64,000 bases of DNA from Cranoglanis bouderius (GCA_023630585.1 CM042541.1:14056001-14120000); one strand, 5' to 3'; shown: positions 36,377-51,412, counted from the stretch's first letter. Notes: generated by a model not told the origin, from the letters alone. Made by a program: numbers and translations.

Positions 36377-38335
36377 AAACCCTGTGGGTCACACATTCAT
36401 CCACTCTTTTTCTTTTTGACTTACAAAGACTATAACAGTGGCTTTTTGTGTCTGATGAGATAAATATTTATAAGCCCTGGGCCTGGGCGTGATTGAGCTG
36501 TCTCTCTGTGGACAGAGAGGCTTCATTAAGCATCCATATAAATCACTAAGGTCCGGCAGGGGAGCGGAGGCTTCTCCCATCGTGTAGGCTCTTTCAAGAG
36601 GCCATCAGCGGGCGGCTGTGCAAAAATCCACCCCCTCCCCTTTTTTCTCCCCTTCATATGAAAGACAAACTGATTGCAAGCAAATGTTTAAGATTTTCAG
36701 ACTGCAGTCTCCTTTGCTCCTCTTCAGCATCAAGAGCCCTTCCCCTCATCACTCGCTCTTCTGCATCCCTACTGAGTGTGCAAACCAAGTAGATGATAGT
36801 GTAGTGGCTCCCAGATGCTCGGCAATGTTCTGCATTGGAAGTGGTTTTATAGACATCTTTGGAAACCGAGGTTGATCTGCTAAATCCTGATGCTTATTAC
36901 TGATTATCAGAGGACCAGGGCGTGATTTTACCAGGGTGTGAACGCCCCCCACTTCTTCAATCAGCTCCTTTCCTAAAACTATATTACTGGCGATGCATTG
37001 ATACCATTTTTTCAGACAGAGTATGACAGACAGAGTGTGAGTACATGTTTTTTTGTACTCATCAATAACAATACTGACCCTGAAATGAGTAACCTACTCA
37101 GTATTAAATTAATTTTTTTTTTTACCACCATTTCCCCCCCTCAATCTGGTTTTGCCAACTCCCACCCTCAACTATCCCCAATCACACAACCAGGAAGGGT
37201 GTGTGCTTCCATCAAAACACATGTGGCAAACCTCAATATGTTTTTGAATTACTGCTCATGCTATGCCACAGGACAGCATATAGTGTAACTAATGTATATG
37301 TTTACAGTGCATGCAAGCATTTGCAGTTTAAGCTAAAGAAATACACAGTTTTGTTAAACACTGAGTGAGAAGTGAATAAAAGAATTTTGGAAATTGTGTT
37401 CACTGAATTCGTCTTGTATTCAACCAAGGAAAAAGTTGTATATGGTTTGACTCAAATAGAGTTTTGATGGGCTAACCATATAGAGTTCTGGAAAAAACAA
37501 CAACAACAACAACAACAGCAACAGCAACAACTCAGTGCTGAAAATGCTTTTTAGCAATGATTTTAAAAAACTATAATTGTTTACATATTCATAAATTTAT
37601 GTACAATAGTGGATCTACATAAATGCCAACATTAGTGTTTCTTTCTTCTTGATTGTGCTGTGGTTATCAATGTATTCTTGTTAGAAGAACCCTAGTGTTT
37701 TTGGTGGAACAGTATTAGCTCCTAAAACTAAAAGAGTAACAACGTCTTTTCTCACTCACCGTTTTCCAGTAATGTTCAGTGTAATTCAGCTATAGTTGCT
37801 GCAGAGACTTGGCATGGCTAGTTAGCATTCTACAAGATGCTCTTCAATTTTCAGTCTTATCCACAAAAGGGCCGGTGTGGCTACACTGACCCTTTTCGGA
37901 TAAGTTTGAAGAACCCTGCTTTAGTTTAGGGTAGTTATTACAGTATTACAGTATTGTGGATGAACCATTTAACCAAAATGAAAATAGACCAACAAGTCAA
38001 TAAAAAAGATTTTAACAAAAAAACCTGCCTCAGAATTTAATCATAAATCTTTTGCACCATTAAATATTGATATTGATTATAAATAGTGATATGCAAGCTC
38101 TCCATTAAAGCTTACGTTGCCTTCATGTGCTATCAGAATTATTGTCAATAACCCAAGTTTCATCATATTCCTAACCTTTATCTTTCAATCAGAGCAGAGG
38201 AAAACATCCAGTGATGGGTAAGTACAATGGACATGTGAAGATAGCATTATTACTTAAGTGTACTGAACCTTTTCTGTCCCAGTGTTGTGAATTAAAAATA
38301 ATAATCTAGAATGCATTAATCTATAGTAAGTGCTT
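36143..38335. other. Intergenic with a candidate conserved island
   Basis: 36430-36620 is GC-balanced and complex (including GCCTGGGCGTGATTGAGCTG) with no open frame of note; it may be regulatory. A (CA)n tract is at about 36343-36374 and a (CAA)n tract near 37498-37530. 37690-37890 resembles part of the TTAA-flanked element at 55598. No gene is supported. Confidence 0.4.
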
Positions 38336-38580
38336 TATCCCAGTTAGTATGTCAGTGGATCTGGAGTCTATCCTGGCAATACATGGTGCAAGGCAGAGAC
38401 ATGGTTTGGATGGTACGCCAATGCATTGCAGAGCACTATGCACACACATTCACACATAGGGGGCAATTAGCAAAGCCAATCCACCTACCAGCATGTTTTT
38501 GGGAGGTGGGAGGAAACTGGAGAGCCCAGAGGAAAACCATGTGAATATGGGGAGAACATGAAACTCCATCCAGGCGGTAA
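38336..38580 (-). repeat. Diverged SINE-like repeat
   Basis: The segment (CCAATCCACCTACCAGCATG, then GGAGGTGGGAGGAAAC and GGGGAGAACATGAAACTCC) is a familiar dispersed fish repeat, related to 41225-41400. I cannot fix its ends or find its head. Confidence 0.55.
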
Positions 38581-40090
38581 CCCAATGTTAAATATCACTT
38601 TGGATTTGATTTATGATCAGTGGTGACCATATCAACAATCAGTGCATCCCAAAGGAATATTAATTCTCATTTACTCTTTCCCTCAATGATACAGAGGCAT
38701 TGCTTAGTCTGTTCATGTGTTTTGGTTACGCTGATATGTATATTGCTCATCATCCTCATGTGTGAAACTGGCTGGTTTTAGAATGGGTTCAGGCCTACCA
38801 TGGTTGGGAAAGGATTCTTCATGACAGCCGCAGCCTGAGGGTCATCCCGTGTGTGGAGGCGATAGCTAGATGACCTTGTCGTGTCCAGTATTCAGTGAAA
38901 AGCCGATCTGACAGAGGACAGCCTTGGGCTTTTTTACTATGTGCTGTTTTGGAGAACTGCAAGAAAGATAACAGGCATTCATGATAAGAAGCACTACTTG
39001 CACACCAGGAAGAGAGAAAAGAAACATTTTATTAACTAAAGAATTAAAATTCATCAAGACAGTTAATGATTCCTTTACTTTCATTCTCGCTTCTCAATTT
39101 CACAATTATTCCAGGACTTGGAAAGATGTTGACCTGGCTGTAATTGCTTTTTTAAAAGATTATTTCTAGACGTCAATCAGAAATCAGCAGATGGGAAATT
39201 GTTCGTAGTGCAATTGCTTTACTTAAAATGATTTAAATTCTTTGAAGTTAGTTCATCCATGCAGAATGAATTAGGCAATTATTCAGAGAGAAGTAGCTTT
39301 TTCTTGTTAGCTTTTGCCAGCTGTTTTTTTGGGGGCAAAGTCTAAACAAAATAATAAATAATAGGTAAATGGGTAAGTAAGTATGTAGGTTAGCAAACAA
39401 ACAAACAAACAAACAAACAAACAAACAAACAGAACCTTAAAATTGTGACAGTAAATATGTAGAAATTAACACATAATGCAGATGGTCATAAGACCTCATG
39501 CATAGTATATTTAATATTGTCTGTTAAATGTCATGACTCAGGGCACTATCACCAGCCCACTCCCACATCTCACACCCTGCATGCTAGCTGTGAACTTCTA
39601 ACAAACTGGGGCTTTGATTTGGGGAATTGATTTGACCAAGCACACACACACACACACACACACACTGATGCCTGAGCCAGTTGAAGGAGACTGAAGGAGC
39701 TTCTCCACACTCGGGAGGCGGTCGTGATGAGAGGGGTGACGCACGTCAATCAGGGACAGGAAATGAAAATAGCTCAAGCACCAATCACACCAAGCCATTC
39801 AGAACAACTGCAACAGACCTACAGTTATCCGAATATATTTAAGAGAACAGCTCATGAATATTTGATGTTCAAGCATCATACACTAAAATTGTGTTGAATT
39901 TTTTTTTTTTTTTTTTATGCCTCTATGTGTTTAATTGCTTTGGTTATTCTGCAGCGTTAGCCCTTTTGTGTCATTAATATATCATATACATATATCTTGG
40001 TGTAAACAAAGCAGGAGCTGTGTTCAGCCATCAGCAGTCAAATATACTCAAGTATTTTACCACATGCAGTCCATAATACTGTTGTATTTA
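38581..40090. other. Intergenic: no gene seen
   Basis: Contains a (CAAA)n tract (about 39395-39430), a short (CA)n tract (about 39641-39664) and a poly-T run (about 39900-39917). 38780-38900 and 39540-39800 are complex and may be conserved. No coding evidence. Confidence 0.4.
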
Positions 40091-40112
40091 AAATAGATTG
40101 ATGAATGAATGA

Positions 40113-41224
<1,112 letters not shown>

Positions 41225-41400
41225 GCAGAAACACTGGGTGCATAGCAGGAAAATTCACACCAGTGGGATGCATGCCCATCGCAGGGCACACATTCACATC
41301 TGGGGCAATTTAGCATAGCCAATCCACCTACCAGCATGGTTTTTGGATGGTGGAAGGAAACCGGAGAACCTGAAGGAAGCCCATGTGAACATCTAAAGGA
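41225..41400 (-). repeat. Diverged SINE-like repeat
   Basis: It shares GCCAATCCACCTACCAGCAT and GGAAACCGGAGAACC with the repeat at 38336-38580. The segment is partial. Confidence 0.55.
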
Positions 41401-41959
41401 AAAAAATAAACACAATACATGTATTAATCACAATTTAGATAATTAAGCACTGATTTTCTGTAAAAATAGATAAGTAAACAAATAAATATATAAATAAATA
41501 AATAAATTATATAGTTTATGCTAACATTTCAATGTCATGTAATTCAATTAGAAGATTTGTAAGTACGTAAGCATTTCCATATGGATCTGTTTCTGAATTA
41601 ATAATACAGTTTTGTGGATGGCTGAGTCATAAGGCAGTTCTTGAACTGTGCTATTTTCAGAAGAAAAGAAAAAAAACGCACCAGTGAGCCTGATAAAGTC
41701 ATACAAAGTCACACAAAAGTCAGTTAAACAGGCAGCTCAAAGAAGACCACAGTAGAAAAAGAGCAGAAAATGAAGAATCATAAAAAAAACCCCAAAAAAA
41801 CCCCAACTGAACAGATCAGGAATTCTCCTCAGTGCATATCAATAACTACCATGAAACCACCAGTTACATCTGAGGACTGGTAGAGCATCAGCATTAAAAA
41901 TACCTAGGGGCTTGCTAACGTGCAGTGGTGGTAGACATTAGACTGTAATCACTTACAAA

Positions 41960-42187
41960 TGGAGACCAAGTTTGGTGTCCAGAGAGAACTATGAGGTGAA
42001 TGTAGCTATAATTCGGAACTGTGCAAACTGCATGTCTAAATCATCACGCACTCGACTCTACGGCTTTGCGGAGTTGTTCCGTGTCTCAAACAGGCTTGCT
42101 GATGTTATTTATGACTCTATGACACACTATTTCTATAAACATGGACAAAAGGATGTCCCAGAGCTAAAAACAGCCATAGCTTCGTGA
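41960..42187 (+). other. Unidentified coding-like sequence, a diverged copy of which lies near 16286
   Basis: An open frame ends at TGA 42187 and reads NYEVNVAIIRNCANCMSKSS, then FAELFRVSNRLADVIYDSMT, then FYKHGQKDVPELKTAIAS. There is no ATG at the head of the frame and no splice site that I can defend. The composition is protein-like and not low-complexity. A copy near 16286-16395 aligns over the last third but has stops. It may be a relic of a mobile element gene or a processed gene fragment. I do not recognise the protein. Confidence 0.35.
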
Positions 42188-44040
42188 TGAACTGCTTTCT
42201 TTCTCAGTACATACATGTGCTTAGACATTTTCCGATAGGAGGCCGGTTCTTGTAGGGTACTGATTATATATTTTTCTGTTTCTGTGTTTTAAAAAAAAAA
42301 AAAAAAAATTCTCTTACACTTGACATGATGCTGAAAATAATTACCTATTTTTCGATTTTGTAATTATCAAAATTATCGATATTGTATGACTTTGAAGGCA
42401 ATGAAGGTCCTTAATGTGCCTTTATAATAACAGACTCTGCTTTACTAGTAATGGCTCTTTTTGAGTAAGAGCTTCTTGAGTAAGAGCCATTAGCAGTGCA
42501 GTTTGCACTTAAATGCATTGCACACATTAATGCTTACATATTTTAAAGCCTGTGTGATGTTCATCTCATAATTGGCAGACACATATGTTGTTAGATGACC
42601 ATCTCAAGTAAATAAAGCAGAGAAACAAGGCTCAGCATCTCCTTTACTCGTCCCTTATAAAAAAATTTCGAAAAATTTCGAAATAAAAAAATAGAAATAG
42701 AAAGATTAAATAGAAATTCCATGGCTTGCACACAGTGATCCTTTGCCCATTTTCTGTATACTCCAGTGTGACCAATCACCAGGCAGGAATGTGCCTAAGG
42801 AAATGCTCTGTTTCCTGAAAGCTGAGTTTCCTCCCATCCAGTGAGCTCCAGACCTGACTGCTAGTGGCTTTTCAGATGGTCTCTACATCTAGGAGGTGGT
42901 TATAGCATGAACACTCAAGTAAGTTGAACTGTTCTACTGTACCAAGTTTTTGAACCCGTAGTTTTGTGTTTTATTACAGTTTTAATCAATATAACACCAC
43001 AGCACTGTTGAATTCTGGATTCTGATTAGCTGTCCGGTGTTGATTCTTTTTCTACTACAGCAGCTCTGAAAATAATGCAGCTACAATTTGCAGGTTTATA
43101 TTCATGCGCTCATTCTAATATGTTATTGTTTCTATGGTAGCAAATTATAGGCAGAGTAAGATTTTATTTAACAGTGTAAGTGATAAATTAACAATATTTA
43201 GATTTGAAACACAATGAGAGATTTGGGAGTTGAAAAAGTGCACCGGCTAACTAAGAAGAGCGAGGAGTTCCTGTCACTAGTTGGCGTGTAGTTAAAAGAC
43301 AATGACACACAGGTCTGTAATGCCTGAAATCCAAGAAGAATAGCAATTGAATAGGAAAAAAATACTAAACAAGTAGATCTAAATCATGTGTGTGTGTGGA
43401 CTCATTAACCAGAAGCTCTCAGATCCTGATGAGACACTAAAATAGTGCTTTATAAAAGACAGGTGCACTTGCAGTGTAAATAAGCTGCAGATAAAAGACT
43501 CATGCTGTGTGCCAAGTATCTAATTACAGTGATTAAGAGTGAGGATTTTTTCCAATTAAGTCTAGTTTGTTTGTAAATATACAAAAAGCCACAAACATAT
43601 CTCAGTTCAATTATTACCATTTCTTACTTAGATGTTCTAAATTTATAAGATATTTAATGAGGTCATGTTTAAAGATGCAGAAATTTTTTTTTTGTCTAGC
43701 AGTGGATACATGTTTGTCTTAATACTGTATACAATATAATGTTCCAATATGTATCTTATCTGGCTCATTTGTGAACTTCTATGAACTTCAACTAGCCTAC
43801 CTCCTGCTGAGATGTTAGCTAAGATGACTAGTAAGTGCAGTGCTGTGTTTATGACATCAGAATTAATCTACTGGAATGCTTTGATGGTTTTCCCTGCAAT
43901 ATATTTGCTTTCCTAATTATTCTGTTCTGATACTTTTGTTTTTTGAGGAGCTGGGCTTTGTTTTGAGTCCTGGAGTCCACAACTGAAGCAGATGCTCTGC
44001 TACGTTCGACTGCTCCAGCCTCTACAGAGACACCAGTCTG
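42188..44040. other. Intergenic; family R fragment at 42975-43140
   Basis: The segment 42975-43140 has the family R blocks in inverted order (ACAGCACTGTTGAATTCTGG, CTACAATTTGCAGGTTTATA, TTCTAATATGTTATTGTTTC). The rest is AT-rich and shows no gene. Confidence 0.4.
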
Positions 44041-44082
44041 CACCGATGTGTACTCTGTAGTCTATCTGTAGTAGAAACAGCC

Positions 44083-44709
44083 ATGCAGACTGAATCAGTC
44101 ACTGAAACGGCTGCTCTACAGTTTCCCACACAGCCTGTGGAGAGTTCTGATGGCCTGATACCTCAGCACATAGAACAATTACCATCCACCGAGGGTCCAC
44201 CATCTGACAGCTGTAAGACCTCGGCTGTTTCCCAGGCTTGCTGGGAAGTAAACGTGGCCTTTATATTTGTGGTTCTCTCCGGGTTCCTCATCTTGGCTCT
44301 GTTTTACTGTGTCCTTCACCTGTGGCACAAACTACGTTTGGCTCAGGCAGGAAATGCTTTAGAGTACTTTGGATTCTACCACATGGCAAACTATACCTTG
44401 AAACACCAACATGAACCAACAGGTTTACCTTCAGTGAATACTGATCCCCCTGTGGAGGTGCCTCCTTGTTCTCCACCTCAAACTGTGGTTACAAGTCATT
44501 CGGTCATCCCTCCACTCCTCCCTCCGCCACCTCCACTTTCATCTCGACCACCGTCTGCTGTGCCTCTGCCGCACCCCATCATCTACACTACACCACCCAG
44601 CCCTCAATCTGACGCAGAGGTATATTCCCGCATAGGCACTCTGCGGCCCTCCAGGCACTCGAGTGTGAGTCAGACACAGGTGGTTCTCTTTGAACACTCG
44701 TCCCTGTGA
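44083..44709 (+). CDS. Single-pass membrane protein with proline-rich tail, 208 aa, unidentified
   Basis: The frame runs uninterrupted from ATG 44083 (Kozak-like G at -3) to TGA 44707-44709. Residues 1-56 are acidic, Ser/Thr-rich and probably extracellular. Residues 57-79 form one hydrophobic transmembrane segment (VNVAFIFVVLSGFLILALFY), followed by basic HLWHKLR, which predicts a cytoplasmic C-terminus. Residues 92-107 (ALEYFGFYHMANYTLK) are Tyr-rich, 120-175 are Pro-rich with a run of prolines near 147-151, and the last residues HSSL fit a class I PDZ-binding pattern. There is no cleavable signal peptide, so a signal-anchor protein is likely. No repeats or transposon motifs are seen. A possible acceptor lies just upstream (CTGTAG near 44070), so a non-coding 5' exon may exist. 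I do not recognise the family; a neuronal adaptor-type membrane protein would fit but is a guess. Confidence 0.75.
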   Translation: MQTESVTETAALQFPTQPVESSDGLIPQHIEQLPSTEGPPSDSCKTSAVSQACWEVNVAFIFVVLSGFLILALFYCVLHLWHKLRLAQAGNALEYFGFYHMANYTLKHQHEPTGLPSVNTDPPVEVPPCSPPQTVVTSHSVIPPLLPPPPPLSSRPPSAVPLPHPIIYTTPPSPQSDAEVYSRIGTLRPSRHSSVSQTQVVLFEHSSL

Positions 44710-45184
44710 CCCTTCAGAAAAGAACTCTGCCCTCTGTCTCTTCCATCACAGCATTTGCTAAGAGACTGCCTTTCACAGTCTAGTGATTCAGTCAACATTC
44801 ATATCATGGGTTTTTTGGGTTTTTTTTTTTTTTTTTTTTTGGAAACTTGCATCCTCGGATGTAGCCTGTGGTACTACTACATCTCATCCATCTTCATATG
44901 GACATAACAATATGTTAAAGCTGTTTTGACCATTTATAGTAAAATCTCAATTTATTTGCTACTTTAGATTTGCACTAAAGCTATGGAGGTTCTAACAGAT
45001 AAGCTTCCAGTTTAGCACTGCCAAATTATATGGCTTAGTATCATCACAATCACCTCAAACAGTTCTGAGACATAATTTGTACTTTAGAAGAGATATATAC
45101 AGATAATATGTAAGAAATATGAGGGGTGCTTTTATAGGAGAATAATCAAAGACACTATAGTATAGTATGATATGGACCAAAGCA
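44710..45184. other. Probable 3' UTR and flank of the membrane-protein gene
   Basis: AT-rich sequence with a T run (about 44820-44840). No clear AATAAA is seen before the family R copy that begins near 45185; an AATAAA at about 45345 lies inside that repeat. Confidence 0.4.
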
Positions 45185-45720
45185 AAGTTAATTATTTTCC
45201 TGTAACAGCACATCCCAGAGTGTTTTTTCCTCGTATACCACAGCAATTTGCAAACAACTGTATAACCTATATTATAGCAGCTATATGAAATTGTTCTTTC
45301 ACCAACCTCTCTTTTTTTCCCTCCCTTGTAGTTAATAAGATAAAAATAAAACCCACAGCTTGTCATGTTTTACAGATAAACTGCAAAGTGTAAACTCCTG
45401 TCCTGAAGATTTTCACATAGTGCATCATTATTACTTATTAAGAGCTGACACTGGAGCTGACACTCCTTCCATAAATGTTAAATAAAAACCTCCTCAGAGA
45501 AATCTCAATGATTATACTTTTTTTTTTCTAAAACACTTTTTCATCCATTTATTTTTAGTCTTAGATTATGTAGAGCATATCTGCCATACAATCCCCTGTG
45601 CATGAGCTGTTACTATAGAAATGATAAAGTATTGGAAAGAGTGCATTGATATAAACCTGTGATTTAGAGCTGCACTACTGTCAGAACTACTGCCATCAGG
45701 GGAAATAGTGCATGTTTTTG
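45185..45720. repeat. Family R, partial copy
   Basis: Blocks in common with other copies: TAATTATTTTCCTGTAACAG at the left, CTTGTCATGTTTTACAGATA, TTAGTCTTAGATTATGTAGA, and GTGATTTAGAGCTGCACTAC at the right. Confidence 0.6.
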
Positions 45721-46058
45721 TAACTATTACTACACTATTCCTTTAAAGTATTAGAAGTTGTAGTCAGAGATGTCATATTCATACAGCTGTTTGTTGACAG
45801 TTTTGAAAAACTGACAGTTTGTTCTGTATGATATTAGGTTGTTTCTACGTGATTGCTAGGATCAGTGGCTATATTCCTTTTGATGGCATTATTCCTGACT
45901 TTGTTTTTGCTCCAGCATGTTCCTCTTAGTTCCTTTGTAGCTCTGGCTTTCCTTCATTGGGTGGGATTTCCTGGACAGCTTTTCCACTGCATTCTTTTTT
46001 CACTTCCTCTGTTCTGTCTTAAAGGAGAAGTTCAGCCAAAATCCCAGACCATATTCAA

Positions 46059-46975
<917 letters not shown>

Positions 46976-46979
46976 TGCT

Positions 46980-47245
46980 TGGGGGGGGGGCACGTTGGCT
47001 TAGTAGTTAGCACAGTTGCCTTGCATTTTCAGGATTAGGGTTTGGAATCCTGCCTCTGCCCTGTGTGTGCAGAGTTTGTATCTTCAGTACTCCAGTTTCC
47101 CCCTCAGTCCAAACACATGCTTTGTAGGCTGACTGGCATCTCTAAATTGGCCGTAGTGTGTAAATGGGTGTGTGAGTGTGTGTGCGATTGTGCCCTGCGA
47201 TGGGTTGGCAGACCATCAAGGGCGTCCCCTGCCTTGCAATATTTT
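46980..47245 (+). mobile_element. tRNA-derived SINE, plus strand
   Basis: After a run of ten Gs, the head reads GGCTTAGTAGTTAGCACAGT (box A-like) and, about 35 bp later, GGGTTTGGAATCC (box B-like), matching an RNA polymerase III promoter of a tRNA-derived SINE. The body continues with CCTGTGTGTGCAGAGTTTG, CATGCTTTGTAGGCTGACTG and TGCCCTGCGATGGGTTGGCA. A minus-strand relative occupies 51105-51412. Confidence 0.75.
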
Positions 47246-47251
47246 GTTTTC

Positions 47252-47308
47252 GTGTGTGTGTGTGTGTGTGTGTGTGTGTCTGTGTGTGTATGTGTGTGTG
47301 TCTGTGTG
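47252..47308. repeat. Imperfect (GT)n microsatellite
   Basis: Interrupted GT tract next to the SINE tail. Confidence 0.9.
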
Positions 47309-47309
47309 A

Positions 47310-50300
47310 GATATGGTATTTATGGTTGTGTGACATTTTGTGTTTATGTGTGTGATATTTTGTTGATGTCTGTGATATTACGTTTGTGTTGTTTCATAAG
47401 AAATGTTTTTGAAAGGCTTTCATACCTTTTCTACGATAATAATAGATCTATTGTTCTTCTTTCTTTTTCTGTTTTTAAAAAATCCTCACCATGCATGGGC
47501 CTTTCAGTTTGGGATAGGAGACAGCAGGCCTTCATCCAGCAAAACCTTTCAGTAAATCATCAAATACTGGCATGGGTTTAGTTGTATTTTTGATGTAAAG
47601 CCAGGGGAAATGTACACAGCTGTTTGATTAGATCAGATCCTCCCAGATCTGAGAGCTCATCACCTTCTCCCAAAGCACAATGCTTTATAATGGAACAATC
47701 TGTCTGCCTCAAATAAAGCAGGTATCAACCAGATGAGAAATGTTCCAACTGACAAGTTTTCTCCAAACTAATTTTGCCTGGAAAGACTGTGGCTCTTTCC
47801 CAATACCAAGAATGTGAACTTTAGACTTGTGTTCCTTTTTGCCAAGCAGGAACAATCCCAAAGGACATAATAAGAGCACACGTAACATGCTGAAATATTT
47901 CAATTTTGACATTTTTACATTTTTAAGAAATAAGGATGTGATGATTTCAGTTTATATGCCATAATGTGCGCAAACTTCCTAAAGAACCCCTAACCAATGC
48001 ATATTTGTTCTGAGACTTTTGCCTGTATGTGGTCTAAAATATCATGTTTGCTTGAGTCATAGCACGAAGCAGCAGTTTGTTTTCTGGGTTAGGTGTTTGC
48101 AGCACAACCACTTTTGAGGGAAAAACTCAATATGACACTTTTTTCTGTGACTTACTGTTTATTTTCTTTGCAAAATAATTCAATATCACATCTGCTTTCT
48201 ACGGAAGCTCTAAGTAGCCATGCTTTATTAATCTTTTTCTTTGTTGTTTTCTCGCGTTCTTGACATAACAAAAGCTGTTTTCTCACGACGTAATTTTATC
48301 AGGAGAAAATCTCGCGCCTTGTGAATGGGACTGGTGTTACATGCAGGTTGGCATCATCGCCATCATAAATTTAATAATTGCCCACTGTAGAGACAGACTT
48401 TATCTCCATATTAACAGAGAGGGGTGTCCCTTTCTCAAGTGTCGGACACTAACGTGGAAGTCATCAGGGATGACATATTTTTGTAGGCCAAAACGGAAGT
48501 TAGCATCACCCGGGTTCCCTCGACAAAAATCCAATAGGATCTTTCCATTGGCTTTTGGATTATTGCAGAAAATCAGCTCTGTGACCAACAAAAGTTTATG
48601 ATTCTTACATGTTTTGTTCATAAAGATAATCTTCACAACTTTTATTCATTTTGAAGCCTAAATACAATCACCAGAAGTAAAAGGCTAATGTTAGGCTATA
48701 AACGATCTACACCACGTTCGCATGACTTCAACGTCACCATCACAACGCTTCCGACAACTCTTTTGGAGACAAATGAAAAACAGTTGTTAATAGTGTATAA
48801 AATACTTTTTTAAAATCTCACAGCACGACTTCCACTGCGGCATGTTTTGCAATTTTTTTAATTTCATGTATGTCAGGCAATATATTTTAAAGAGGTAGTA
48901 TTAAAAATAATGCCATTAAAAGAAAAACAGTTCTGTGCCCCCTAACAATGCTGCGTGTCCTATAAAGATTTTTTAAGTATACTGACAACTGTGAGTTTGG
49001 CTTGAAAGATTTGTTGTTGCTTGAAACATATTACCAGCCTTGAGCATTTGAGAAAAGCAGAGTGCTTGCTTAAAAAAAAGATGAAAGTTGAAATTTAGAT
49101 GTTGGAGTTTAGATGCTGCTTGGAACAAATGAGCAAATTCTTCCAGAAATAGATTTGAACATCATAGAATTTATTATTATTTTTTAAGTGTCTTTCAGTT
49201 TGTTCATGGTGCCAAATGACCAGCTGATTCATTCTCAATATTTGAGCAAGATCTAGAACACCTCTGTATATTTTAATTGTTTAATTATTGTACCTAGCAC
49301 GTTTGAGTATCAGAACTGAACTCTAAATCAAGCAAATCAAGTGAAAATTTGTTCAGAAATGGCTGCCCTCTTATCAATACCTGATTTCAGCAGATGCAGC
49401 AATGTTACTGTAAACTGATGCGGCGTTTAATTTTAATACTTAGTATATACTATATAGATGCTTTGCATTCCAGGTCTTAACACTGAAGTTGTATGAGGTA
49501 CAGTATCATAAACAATCCAGTAATAAGTCCTTAATTTTGATTAGGTCTAAGCCACCATGTCCATGCACAGTAATTGTGCAGCGTTCTGTTTTTGTTTTTA
49601 TCTTACCAACGTATAGCACAGCGGACATTTGTTTTCTTGAAACATGTAGCAGAGCCAATACAGAGCTTGGGTCTATTTCATATTATTTGGAATGAGCACA
49701 TTTCTAGCACATGTGGGACTTGAGGGGAATGAGACAGCTGATAAGGCTACACTTGACAGGGAGATGTCAATGTACCACACCATTTAACAAAGTGGAGGGT
49801 AAAAGCTTGGCTGAAAAAAAAGGCTTTACAACAAGTGACAATTGATGTGGAAGGTGAAAAATGATGACGGACACCTGAATTTTATACAGCCAACTATCCA
49901 CCCAGGTGGCCTGAGTCACACAGCCAAGATTTGGAGGAGGTAAGGAGGAAGAAGTTAAAATAAGCAGATGAAGACTGGGGCTTTGAGAGAAGGAATGTTA
50001 CTAAGAATAAAGGAAAACACACTAAAAGTTTAACATTCGAAACTGTGAAGATGATTTACCATAGGCAATGAGGAAGCATCTTTCCATAGTACTATTAGAA
50101 CGTCTATTTAAATCTATTTAAAATCTATACAAATCTATTTAAAGGCCTATACGCAAAAGTGCAGTAGCATTTTTGAAGCAGAGAGGCACAACAATATGCT
50201 GTAGCACCATCTAGCCTGACGAAAGTCAAAAGATGAAAAGGAAAAGTCACATGTCATGAACACTGTAGGTCTTCCTTCAGTTTACTAATAAACAGGTTAA

Positions 50301-51100
50301 GGCTAGAAATAGATCAAAGTTAACAGGCTAAATTACTGGCTAGAATTATAGTGAACAGGCTAACAAAACTAGCATTATATCAAAGAGGCTAACCAAACTA
50401 GCATTACAGTAAACATGCTAACTTATCAGTTTGCTTTTTAGCAAACAGACCAGTCATTAACTAGCAGTTATGAAAAACAGTCCACAACCTAGCATTAAAG
50501 GAAACAAGCAAACCAGGAACTAGCATAATAGTAAATAGTAAAACATGCTGGAAAAAATACAAAAAACAAACAATAAACAAAACAATAGAAACACTCATAA
50601 AATTTGTAATGGTTATAATGAGAATTGTATTGGTTTTAATGGAAATGGTCATTGTGGGTGTCTACTGGTAATTTGTTGCCTTCTATTGGTGGCATGTTAT
50701 GTCTTGTGGATACCATTAAGGACCAATAATGGTAATGGTAATGGTTTTAATGGTTAGATGATTGTTGTAATGGTATTTGTATTGGAAACCATTAGAATTT
50801 CTGTGATGGTTTCTTTTGTTGTTTTGTTTTTTTCCTCAGCAGGGCTGTCATTATAGTAACCATAAAAATCTATAGCCTAGGATTATAGTAAACAGGAACT
50901 ATGATAATAGTAAATAAGCTAACTTATCGAATAACATTACAGTAAACAGACTACGTTACAGAGCTGCCAGTAAATGAATAAACACTTACAGTAAATAATT
51001 GTGAAGCATTTACAATAAAGTACTGTGGTATATTTACAGGTAATTGCTGTACTTTTTACAGTAATATACTGTACATTTCCCAGATGATTTTGAAGTTTAC
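47310..51100. other. Intergenic: no gene; a coding-like stretch at 48400-48620
   Basis: On the minus strand at about 48620-48400 an open frame reads VTELIFCNNPKANGKILLDF, then FRFGLQKYVIPDDFHVSVRH. Neither ATG context nor splice sites convince me, and the sequence may be part of a repeat. The rest is AT-rich; AATGG-rich runs (TGGTAATGGTAATGGTT) occur near 50580-50760. No other gene is visible. Confidence 0.4.
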
Positions 51101-51104
51101 TCAC

Positions 51105-51412
51105 AGCTTCCATCCATCCATCCATCCATTTTCTGTACCACTTATCCAACACAGGGTCACGGGGGAGCCTGGAGCCTATCCCAGGGGACTCGGGGCACAA
51201 GACGGGGGGCACCCAGGATGGGGGGCCAGCCCATTACAGGGCACAATCACACACACATTTACACACTACAGACAATTTTGAAATGCCAGTCAGCCTACAA
51301 CTCATGTCTTTGCACTCGGAAAGGAAACGTGAGTACCCAGAGGAAACCCTTGAAGCACTGGGAGAGCATGCAGACTAAGTGCTAACCACTAAGCCACCGT
51401 GCCCCCCTCCTC
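51105..51412 (-). mobile_element. tRNA-derived SINE, minus strand
   Basis: The minus strand begins GGGGGGCACGGTGGCTTAGT (51408 downward) with box A-like GGCTTAGTGGTTAGCAC. It continues through GTAGGCTGACTGGCATT, and ends in a (TGGA)n tail (CATCCATC on the plus strand, about 51109-51130). It is the same family as 46980-47245. Confidence 0.78.

Noticed and set aside
41972..42187. Complete small gene of 71 codons
   Set aside because: The frame's first codon is GTG, not ATG, and no splice acceptor is convincing; kept only as an unidentified coding-like stretch.
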